A stretch of 64,000 nucleotides of DNA from Symbiodinium natans (lineage: Eukaryota; Sar; Dinophyceae; Suessiales; Symbiodiniaceae), in contig CAJNDS010002410.1 of the NCBI GenBank assembly GCA_905221605.1, forward strand, positions 87,252-151,251. Direction: 5' to 3'. Below, piece after piece: positions 1 to 9,542 of the stretch (the stretch's first letter is position 1; each line of letters starts with the position of its first letter). A program made the translations under genes and the position numbers. The notes beneath the pieces were generated by a model that saw only the letters and a program-made list of their open reading frames with translations, searched no databases and was not told the origin of the DNA.

Positions 1-540
1 CATGTGCGCGCGCATTGTATTCGTACGTTTAATGTCCACACCTAAAGGAAGCTTGAGCCGTGGACATGACTCACTGGTTGTATTATAGGGTCTCTTGCAC
101 AGTTCAGAAAGCCAGACAATGCAGAGAGCATTCCATGTCAAACTCAGCCGCTCGAAAGCTTCCCGACTCAATTAAATCAGCCCAGATTCCGACAGTTGCC
201 CGGGGGCAAGCACCTCAGTCGAAGGCGCTGTGCTCACGACATTTGCGACGTTTGGAGGCCAGCAAGGCGTCTTCATGAGACAGGTTCCTCTCTGTCCTCT
301 CTTCTACACCCAAAGGCCTGCAAAGCTTGGCTAGGCCGACGAGCGTCGATTGCCTCCTGGTCCTCTCCGGAGTCACCCATCTGTACCTGCAAATTCTTGT
401 GTGAGGTCTAGGAATCCATGAGGTATCTTCAACGGTATCTTCTAGACTTTTTAGGGTATGCATGACTGAGCCGCCCAGGGACGATGCCAACATCGCCGAG
501 TTGGTTTTGCCGCCAACCTGAGGGGCTCAAGGCTTCCAGT
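1..540. other. No gene recognised; left flank
   Basis: Three overlapping short open frames occur on both strands but none has a recognisable motif or a convincing splice structure. The stretch is moderately GC-rich, unique-looking sequence ending where the telomere-like array begins. Confidence 0.4.
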
Positions 541-855
541 GTTTAGGGTTTAGGGTTTAGGGGTTTAGGGGTTTAGGGGTTAGGGGTTAGGGGTTAGGGG
601 TTAGGGGTTAGGGGTTAGGGGTTAGGGGTTAGGGGGGGTTAGGGGTTAGGGGTTAGGGGTTAGGGGTTTAGGGTTTAGGGTTAGGGTTTAGGGTTTAGGG
701 TTATAGGGTTTAGGGTTTAGGGGGGGTTTTTAGGGTTTAGGGTTTAGGGTTTAGGGTTTAGGGTTTAGGGTTTAGGGTTTAGGGTTTAGGGTTTAGGGTT
801 TAGGGTTTAGGGTTTAGGGTTTAGGGTTTAGGGCCTAGGTTTACGGTTTAGGGTA
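541..855 (+). repeat. Interstitial telomere-like array (TTTAGGG)n with TTAGGGG variants
   Basis: About 315 bases of TTTAGGG units with a block of TTAGGGG units near 580-660 and a few interruptions. TTTAGGG is the plant-type telomere repeat, also known from dinoflagellates. The G-rich strand runs 5' to 3' into the window. A left chromosome end would show CCCTAAA on this strand, so the array is internal rather than a chromosome end. Confidence 0.9.
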
Positions 856-967
856 CCCTCTGCCGAGCAACGGAGGTATTGAGACCAAAGATCTGCCGGG
901 TCGTGTCGGGACCTTGTGATAGTGATCTAACGTAATCACTGCTCATACGAAAAATAATCATAATCAC

Positions 968-1562
968 TTGGGTTCGGCCGGTCCACACTAACAGTCAAAT
1001 AACGCTGTGGCCTTATAACACACAGGCCAAAAATAGCACCAGGAATCCCAGTCAATTTTAGCATTTACCGGGTGCTGCTTTTTGTGGGTCTGCTGGTGGT
1101 GACTGCTAGTCACATAGCAGCAGAAATAGCACCAGAAATAGCACAAACAATAGCACAAAAAATAGCACCAGAAATAGCACCAGGAATAGCACAAAAAATA
1201 GCACCAGAAATAGCACCAGGAATCCCAGTCAATTTTAGCAGCTTAGCATTTACCAGGTGCTGTTTTTTGTGGGTCTGCTGATGGTGACTGTTAGTCACAT
1301 AGCACCAGAAACAGCACCAGAAATAGCACCAGAAATAGCACAAACAATAGCACAAAAAATAGCACCAGAAATAGCACCAGGAATAGCACAAAAAAATGCA
1401 CCAGAAATAGCACCAGGAATAGCACAAAAAATAGCACCAGAAATAGCACCAGGAATAGCACCAGGAATAGCAGGAATCCCAGTCAATTTTTTGGCATGTA
1501 CCGGGTGCTGTTTTTTGTGGGTCTGCTGGTGGTGACTGTTAGTGTGGACCGGCCGAACCCAA
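968..1562. mobile_element. Non-autonomous inverted-repeat (MITE-like) element with 8-bp target duplication
   Basis: The first 29 bases (968-996, starting TTGGGTTCGGCC) are the exact reverse complement of the last 29 (1534-1562). The element is flanked on both sides by ATAATCAC (960-967 and 1563-1570), an 8-bp target-site duplication. The interior carries two to three blocks of a 12-bp minisatellite (ATAGCACCAGAA and variants), each bordered by a segment reading GTGGGTCTGCTGGTGGTGAC. It encodes no transposase; the open frames inside are repeat translations. An 8-bp duplication is typical of hAT-like transposases, which is inference about the mobilising enzyme. Confidence 0.85.
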
Positions 1563-1570
1563 ATAATCAC

Positions 1571-2880
1571 AATCAAAATAAAAATCGTAATAAAATTAAT
1601 AGTAATTAACCCAGCTGTGCAACCCAACAGCCAGCAAGACAAAGATGACCAAGTTCCCTTCCATTCTGGCGTTCCGTTCCGCTCCGTTCCGGCCTCCGGA
1701 GTGATATATGGCCCCCCCCCGCCTCTAGAGATAGAAACCCAACCCTTCGGCTGTTGGGAATAAGCAAACATCACAATTTACTTCTGAACCCAACCCGACG
1801 CCCCGGACTTAAACCAAAGAACCTGTTCGCAGAGCAAACAAAGTTGTGAAACGCTGTTAAAGGTTTAAAAAATAGCTCCCACCAGCGACCACATAGCTCA
1901 CGCCATCACCAAACCCTAGGGAGGGGACATACGACAAACCTCGAGTGCGCTGATAAGGGCCCTACCTAGAGAATCCAGAACCTAAGAAAAAGTGGGTCAT
2001 CATACGGAAGCCTGGTTTTGGAGGCCCAAGTTTTCAAAACCGCGTTTCTACAACGATAACCTGGTTCTACAATTCGGAACCTGTAAAAAACCCGTCGGAA
2101 ACCCGTAAATACCCGTCGGGAACCCGTAAGAACCCATCGTGCAAAACCCTTCTTTCGGGAACCGCGTTCTTCTCCCCAAACCCTGGTTCCCCCAAGCGAC
2201 CTACTTTTTCCTGGGTTTTGGAGTCTGTACGTAGAGGTTTGTCGTACGTCCCCTCCCTTCGTGCTCGTAGGGATTTACACCAGGGAAAAAGACCTTAAAA
2301 CCCTATCACGCCCAAAAACCTGTGCTGGTAACGTAATCGTGGCTCCATAAGGGTTGTGAATACGCCTCTGGCTATGCATAGAATATCATATAGAATGCGT
2401 GTAGTCCCTCGAAGGGATATACATCTCAATTGACTCAAGCAACCCTCTCCCCAAAAAGGGGTGGTTAGCGAAACATCTGGACTGTGGGGCCACGATTACG
2501 TTACCAGCAAAGTTTTTGGGCAGGCTATGGAGCCATCGTGGGACTAGGAAAACGCGTTCCCGAAAAAAGGCGGTTACCCAAGTATCTGAAACCCTGCGAG
2601 CACCAAGGGAGGGGACATACGACAAACCTCTACGACCCACAGGCCCTCACAGCCCCTTAAAAGAAAGTTGGTTTAGGGTTTTACACTGGTTTTACCGAAA
2701 CATCTGAACTGTGGGCAGGTTATGGGGCCACGCTTACGTTACCAGCAATGGGGCTAGTAAAACACGTTCTTGAAAAAAGGTGGTTACCCAAATATCTGAA
2801 ACCCTACGGCCCTACGAGCAACAAGGGAGGGGACATACGACAAACCTCTAAGAACCGCAGGCCCTCCCAGTCCCTCAACA
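1571..2880. repeat. Repeat-rich spacer with a duplicated ~195-bp unit
   Basis: No gene is recognised. The unit at about 2518-2659 recurs diverged at about 2712-2877; both contain GGTTACCCAA and a GGGACATACGACAAACCTC motif. That motif also occurs near 1920 and, inverted, near 2236. Positions 1721-1764 match 8371-8414 and contain a CCCAAC/GTTGGG hairpin. Confidence 0.7.
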
Positions 2881-3232
2881 GGCGTCTCAAGCGTGTCAAG
2901 CTTCCCAAAAAGCGTCTTAGGCGCATGAAGCGTCTCAAGCGTCTCAAGCGTCTCAAGCGCCTCAAGCGCCTCAGGCGTCTCAAGCGCCTCAAGCGTCTCA
3001 AGCGTCTCAAGCGCCTCAAACGTCTCAGGCGTCTCAAGCGCCTCAAGCGCCTCAAGCGTCTCAAGCGTCTCAAGCGTCTCAAGCGTCTCAGGCGTCTCAA
3101 GCGTCTCAAGCGTCTCAAGCGTCTCAAGCGTCTCAAGCGCCTCAGGCGTCTCAAGCGTCTCAAGCGTCTCAAGCGCCTCAAGCGTCTCAGGCGTCTCAGG
3201 CGTCTCAAGCACCTCAAGCGTCTCGAGCATCT
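2881..3232. repeat. 9-bp minisatellite, CGTCTCAAG-type
   Basis: About 38 tandem copies of a nonamer alternating CGTCTCAAG, CGCCTCAAG and CGTCTCAGG. Because the period is a multiple of three, every frame stays open and gives artificial Arg-Leu-Lys, Leu-Glu-Thr or Arg-Leu-Arg proteins. The same minisatellite recurs at 6184-6560 and 6627-6668. Confidence 0.9.
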
Positions 3233-3770
3233 CAACTTATTGCTCCTACAAGTATACTCTTGCAGCCAGGCTCTTTTCGTGGGCTTCTTTCTCAGTGCCC
3301 GGACAGCCGTGTAGTAAAAAGCCCATGCCCAACGTCTCCGACCGTGACCTGAACGATCCCCCTCCAGAGTGCCGAGCCAGCTGCCCGGATGCGTGGCGTG
3401 TGCAGTGCTCTGGAGACCGTGGGCAAGGCCGGGTCTGCGGTGCCGGGTCAGAAAGAAAGAAAGGGTACGGTTTAGGAAGTTTAGGACAAAAGAATGTACG
3501 AACCCTGGAAACCTGGTAACCTTAAAGCCCTCAACCCTGCATGCTGCGTCGCCTGTGGCGCCTGCGGCGCTGGTGGCAGCCCTCGACGACATGGACGAGG
3601 TCAGGATCTAGGGTTTAGGGTGTAGGGTTTTAGGGGAAACCTGCGTTCTGGCTCTGGTTACGAGCCCAGATGCAAGAGGGTTTAGGGTTTGGGGTTTAAA
3701 GGAAAAGGGTTGTAGGACATGCTCGGCCAAGCACGCTGCCTGGAAGCCATGCATGCCACGATCAGATTTG

Positions 3771-4140
3771 ATGTCCTGGTGGCCTGGGTGGCCTGACTTC
3801 GGTCAGGCTCCCGGCCCCCGGACTCCGGTTGTCCTGGGTGGCCTGGGTGGCCTGACTTCGGTCAGGCTCCCGGCTCCCGGATACATGCGGTGGCGTGGGT
3901 GGGCTGACTTTGGTCAGGCTCCCGGCCCTGCTTTGCTTGTCCTGGGTGGCCTGGGTGGCCTGGCTTCGGTCAGGCTCCCGGCTCCCGGACGCATGCATGT
4001 CTCATGAGCCATGATCAGATGTCCTGGCTGGCCTGGGTGGCTTGACTTTAGTCAGGCTTCCGGCCCCTGGACTCCGTGCATCCCGTGTGGTCAGGCACCC
4101 CGCCCCGGGCTCCCTTTGTCCTGGGTGGCTGGGTGGCCTT
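3771..4140. repeat. ~60-bp tandem repeat (CCTGGGTGGCCTGACTTCGG)
   Basis: Four to five imperfect copies of a unit combining GTCCTGGGTGGCCTGGGTGG with a GACTTCGGTCAGGCTCCCGG segment. The open frames across it on both strands are repeat translations. Confidence 0.8.
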
Positions 4141-4189
4141 TTGGCTCCCAGCTTCCGGACTCACTTTTCATTCTTGGCCTCAGTATCAT

Positions 4190-5370
4190 GAATTTTGGAA
4201 AGGGCATGTACACCATACAAAACATGCGCGCCAGATACACTCATGTTTATTCATTCAACACCGCAGGTTTCGGAAATGAGTGCTTCATCTTGAAATTTAG
4301 GGTTTAGGGTCGCTCAAAGGACCCCTAGCGGCAAAAACATGCTTCCAAGTGTACCTGTACACTATACAAAACATGCGCGCCAGATACACTCCTGCTTATT
4401 CATTCAACGCCGCAAGTTTCGGAAATGAGTGCTTCATCTTGAAATTTAGGGTTGAGCGTCGCTCAAAAGACCCCAAGCAGCAAAATCATGCTTCTAAGTG
4501 TACCTGTACACTATACGAAACATGAGCGCCACATACAAGCATGTTTCATTCACTCGACACCGCAAATTTCGGAAATGAGTGCTTAGCGGCAAAAAACATG
4601 CTTCCAAGTGTACCTGTACACTATACAAAACATGCGCACCAGATACTCAACACCGCAAGTTTCGGAAATGAGTGCTTCATCTTGAAATTTAGGGTTGAGC
4701 GTCGCTCAAAAGACCGCAAGCAGCAAAAACATGCTTCTAAGTGTACCTGTACACTATACAAAACATGAGCGGCACATACAAGCATGTTTCATTCACTCCC
4801 GCAAGTTTCGGAAATGAGTGCTTCATCTTGAAATTTAGGGTTGAGCGTCGCTCAAAAGACCCCAAGCAGCAAAATCATGCTTCTAAGTGTACCTGTACAC
4901 TATACGAAACATGAGCGCCACATACAAGCATGTTTCATTCACTCGACACCGCAAATTTCGGAAATGAGTGCTTCATCTTGAAATTTAGGGTTTAGGGTCG
5001 CTCAAAGGACCCCTAGCGGCAAAAAACATGCTTCCAAGTGTACCTGTACACTATACAAAACATGCGCACCAGATACTCAACACCGCAAGTTTCGGAAATG
5101 AGTGCTTCATCTTGAAATTTAGGGTTGAGCGTCGCTCAAAAGACCCCAAGCAGCAAAAACATGCTTCTAAGTGTACCTGTACACTATACAAAACATGAGC
5201 GGCACATACAAGCATGTTTCATTCACTCCCGCAAGTTTCGGAAATGAGTGCTTCATCTTGAAATTTAGGGTTTAGCGTCGCTCAAAAGACCCCAAGCGGC
5301 AAAAACATGCTCCCAATTGTACCTGTACACCATACAAAACATGCGCGCCAGATACGCTCGTGTTTATTCA
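4190..5370. repeat. Satellite array, about 145-bp period, eight copies
   Basis: The landmark TTTCGGAAATGAGTGCTT recurs near 4267, 4417, 4566, 4660, 4805, 4957, 5091 and 5235, giving spacings of about 94-152. Each unit also carries AAATTTAGGG joined to TTGAGCGTCGCTC or TTTAGGGTCGCTC, and GTGTACCTGTACACTATAC, which includes a short palindrome. Some copies have lost about 50 bases. No protein is encoded. Confidence 0.85.
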
Positions 5371-5757
5371 TAATGAGATTTTGTGCTTTAGATGACGATA
5401 GAACAATTGAAGGGGTCAACCCCCCCCCCCCCCACGCCCCCCTCAAAAAAACAGTTCCTAATAATGTTTTGTGTTTTAGCAGACGATAGAACAATTCAAG
5501 GGGTCAACGCTTTCCCCCCCTTCCCCCCTTCCCCCTCCCAGACATCCTCCCCCACACAACCGCATAACGCAGCAAATGTTCGCACAACACAAAAAACATG
5601 TAAAAAAATGGGAGAAACGCTGCAAAAACAGAACAATTCAAGGCCCCCCCCCCCCCCCCCGCACCCCCCCTAACAAAAAACAAAGGGAAAAAATGCAAAC
5701 TCAAGTTCCTAATAAGGTTTTGTGTCTAGCAGACGATAGAACAATTCAAGGGGTCAA

Positions 5758-5788
<31 letters not shown>

Positions 5789-5880
5789 AAAACAAAAAAC
5801 AAAATCCTAATACTGTTTTGTGTTTTAGCAGACGATAGAACAATTCTAGCCTCAGCCCTGAAACCCTGAATCTTGAACCC
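5371..5880. repeat. Repeated poly-C module
   Basis: Four copies of a short module containing AGACGATAGAACAATT occur near 5393, 5480, 5727 and 5830. Three continue into CAAGGGGTCAA and pyrimidine-rich runs, the longest an 18-20 base C run near 5758 followed by an A run. The stretch is not coding; homopolymer lengths may be unreliable in the assembly. Confidence 0.7.
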
Positions 5881-6183
5881 TAAATCAAGTCCCTATGGTT
5901 CAGATCAAGACTGCCTGAGCTCAATCTCAATCCCCGCCCTTCTTTGGCCTTTTCTTTTTGTCATGTCGCTGGCAGTCCTCAAAGCGCTCGAACGATGTAT
6001 CTTTGTGTTGAGCTTCGAAGACTTGAAAGGAACCGGCGTCTGAGCAACAGCAGCTCTGCGACGCAGGCTGTGAGCCCTCCGTGCGCAAGAAAACAGAACT
6101 TGAACTACGGACATTTGCGAGAATTCTGGTCAACGCTTAACAAACGGATTGGCGTTGATCAATCTCCATCGTTTCACGCGCAG

Positions 6184-6668
6184 CACAAGCGTCTCGAGTA
6201 CCGTCGCAAGCACCTCAAGCGCCTCCAGCGACTCCAGCGCATCGAGCCCGACGCGTCTACAGCGCCTCAAGCGTCTCCAGCGTCTCAAAGCGCCTCAAGC
6301 GTTTCAAGCATCCCAAAGCGTCTCCAGCGCCTCAAGCGCCTCAAGCGTCTCGAGCGTCTCAAGCGCCTCAAGCGTCTTAGGCGCATCAAGCGTCTCAAGC
6401 GTCTCAAGCGCCTCAAGCGCCTCAAGCGTCTCAAGCGCCTCAAGCGTCTCAAGCGCCTCAAGCGTCTCAAGCGCCTCACGCGTCTCAAGCGTCTCAAGCG
6501 CCTCAAGCGACGCAAGAGCTAAAAGCGTCTCAAGCGTCTCAAGCGTCTGAAGGACAACGTTTCCTTTAGGCTTTGACGCTGCGAGGCTGTCAGACTTTCA
6601 GGCTTTCATGCTTTCTGGCTGCAAGCGTCTCCAGCGCTCAAGCGTCTCAAGCGTCTCAAGCGTCTCAG
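6184..6668. repeat. 9-bp minisatellite, second locus
   Basis: The same CGTCTCAAG/CGCCTCAAG nonamer as at 2881-3232, about 40 copies with a short interruption near 6560-6626 of a different TTTGAGGCTT-like repeat. Long frames on both strands here are translations of the repeat. Confidence 0.9.
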
Positions 6669-6669
6669 C

Positions 6670-8140
6670 GACAACGTTTGAGAAGCTTTGAGGCTTTGAG
6701 GCTTTGAAGCTTCAGACCAGCTGAGAGGCTTTGAGGCTTTGAGGCTTCGAACCTTCCCGACCCCTGCTCCCCCTACCCTCGAAGTAAATTGTGATGTTTA
6801 TCCCTTCGTGGGAAGAGTCTCAGGAAGCCAAAAACCTGTGTGCTGGTAACGAAATCGTGGCTCCGGACAACTGGTAGGGGGGAAAGCTTTGAGCAACTAG
6901 CACCCGGCACGAACTATTTGGTCGCTGGCGCGAGCTATCAGGGAGGTTTTGTCCCAACTCTGCTTAAAGGTTCTAAACATCTAGGGTTTTAAGCCCTGAG
7001 ACACCACAGGAATTCTTCCCACAAAGCGATCATCCCAGTTTACTTACACCACCTTCTTTTGGGGGCATTTATGATTTTGCCCGAATAGAGGCCCGTAAAT
7101 CATAACGCGTAGGAGTACGTTATGGCCGCAAGAAGAGGCAGCAAATCATAACGTGGTGTGCGCAATCAATAAAATCACTATAGTACTCATTTTGAACGCG
7201 TCAACCGCGTTCTGATGTGGTGCCTTCTTCCCCAGCCATAGAATGCTCTTGCGCGTTATGATTTGCGCGCCTCTATGGGGGAAGACACAGCAGCACACGC
7301 AACACACAAAAACCAACCTGCGAATGACCCTTCAATGTTGCAGGACGATTTTACGTCTGCCAGTCCGATCACTCTTTGCTCACGCATTGAATAGCATCGA
7401 GCACGTTATGATTTTCGGATATTTTCGGGCTTTGGTCGCAGGGGCATAATATTCACAACCCTTTTGAGCCACGATTCCGTTGCCAGACATGTTTTTGGGC
7501 GTCCCGCGCCAAGATTGGGCGATAGTTGGTTAGTCAAAGCACGTTATGATTTTCGGGCTTTGGTCATGGCTCTTTTCCCACAAAAAGGGATAAACATCTC
7601 AATTTACGTAAACCACCTTTTTAAGGAGCGCGTTTTACAGCCCTACACAGGGGCAGGTGGGGTGCTAGTTGCTTTCGCTGAAGGCCCGAGAGGTTTGTCG
7701 CGTGTCCCTTCCCTTCGTGCTCGTAGGGTTTGGTGAGGGCCCTAGAGGTTTGTCGTATGTCCCCTCCCTTCGTGCTCGTAGGGTTTCGTGCCAGATGTTT
7801 CGAACCTTTTCGCAGAGCAAGCAGAGTTGGGACAAAAACCCCCCTGGGACCAAATAGCTCGCGCCAGATGTTTCCCCTGCGACCAAATAGCTAGCGCCAG
7901 AACCTTTTCGCAGAGCAAGCAGAGTTGGGACAAAACCTCCCCTGCGACCAAATAGCTCGCGCCAGCGACCAAACAAAACAGAGATGATCAAGTTCCGTTC
8001 TGTCCCGGCATTCCGTTCCGGCGTTCCGTTCCGGCGTTCCGTTCCGTTGCAGGGCTGTGTGCTTGTGTCGTCCAAACATGTCCAAACAATAATTAGGGCC
8101 CGGTGCTCTGAATGCCGCCTTGATGGCAGCATAGATCACA
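6670..8140. other. Repeat-rich spacer, no gene recognised
   Basis: It contains several copies of CGTTATGATT (near 7255, 7403 and 7541, inverted near 7109 and 7143), two inverted copies of the GGGACATACGACAAACC-type motif (near 7690 and 7745), two copies of a CAGAGCAAGCAGAGTTGGGA segment (near 7813 and 7910) and the start of a GGAACG-type minisatellite. No splice-linked coding frame was found. Confidence 0.5.
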
Positions 8141-8350
8141 AACTGTGAGGTGCCACATCAAGCCCGGAAAAACCCACGTTCCGTTGCAGCTCCGTTCCGT
8201 TCCGGCGTTGTGTTCCAGCGCTCCGTTCCGGCGCTCCGTTCCGTTCCGGAGTTCCGCTCCTTTCCGGCGTTCCGTTCCGTTCCGGCGCTCCATTGTGCTC
8301 CGGCCTTTGCGTTCCATTCCGTTCCGGCGTTCCGTTCCGTTCCGTCGTTT
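7995..8350. repeat. GGCGTTCCGTTCC minisatellite, interrupted
   Basis: Two blocks of GTTCCGTTCCGGC-like units (about 7995-8047 and 8180-8350) separated by unique sequence. The downstream end continues into a segment matching 1721-1764, where a shorter copy of the same minisatellite (near 1665-1700) also precedes it. The two loci therefore share an ordered composite repeat. Confidence 0.75.
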
Positions 8351-8416
8351 TGGGTGATATTAGGCCCCCCGCCTCTAGAGATAGAAACCCAACCCTTCGG
8401 CTGTTGGGAATAAGAA

Positions 8417-8705
<289 letters not shown>

Positions 8706-8945
8706 GTAGGAGCTTGGGGCCTAAGCTCATGTTCGCCTAGGGTCTCAGCTCTTGTTTCCGAGAGTACCCTCGAAGTCCCCTGAAAGCCTAAACTGGCCTA
8801 AATCAGAAGAGGGCATCCCTCAAACAATCACCGCGTCACCGATCCCATTCCTTAGAGAAACCCGAAGCTCCAAAGTCAAGGCTCCTGCGGTCTCGAGTTG
8901 CGGGGTACATTGCGAGTGTATTATTGCAATTACTATTGCCATTAG

Positions 8946-9157
<212 letters not shown>

Positions 9158-9278
9158 CTACGACTACAACTTAGCCTAGAAGCCCGACTGCAGGAAACGC
9201 ATTTCATTCACACGAACTGCCGTTCGAATATTGGCATGCCCTGTTTTGGTCCTGATTTTGTGGAAATGCCGTTGTGTG

Positions 9279-9542
9279 TCAGACCAGGGCATCGCGATTC
9301 GGGTGTGCAGACAGCACGTCGTCGACGTAGTCATACCAGGCGGAACCACCCCTACCCCCCACTCCATGAAGGCATAAAGTGCCAAAGTCTCGCAGTGTGC
9401 CCACCCCCGTCTGCCCCAGAGCACCCCAGAGCAAACCGAGAGACACCAGCGCTGGTAGATAGTCGTTGCCCCTGAAGAGCACCATCAGCACGAAATCAAG
9501 TCGCAGTTGCTGGAGGTCCTGTGCATCGGAAGAAAATACCAC
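9279..9542 (-). CDS. Possible XRN-type 5'-3' exoribonuclease exon (partial)
   Basis: The minus-strand frame contains LDFVLMVLFRGNDYLPALVS. A hydrophobic run ending in (G)NDYLP or (G)NDFLP is a hallmark of the XRN1/XRN2 nuclease core, where it follows the metal-binding aspartates. The likely exon starts after an AG near 9520 and runs to about 9430; the rest of the frame is probably intron. No companion exons carrying the upstream aspartate motifs could be placed with confidence, so this may be an isolated exon of a long gene or a relic. The call rests on one motif and is tentative. Confidence 0.3.
   Translation of the reverse strand: MVFSSDAQDLQQLRLDFVLMVLFRGNDYLPALVSLGLLWGALGQTGVGTLRDFGTLCLHGVGGRGGSAWYDYVDDVLSAHPNRDALV

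Noticed and set aside
541-855. A true chromosome end at the left of the window
   Set aside because: The G-rich strand points inward on the plus strand and 540 bases of unique sequence lie outside it; a left telomere would read CCCTAAA.
2748-3592. Basic Arg-Leu-Lys proteins of 188 and 262 codons
   Set aside because: The 9-bp minisatellite keeps all frames open on both strands; no unique coding sequence or splice signal supports a gene.
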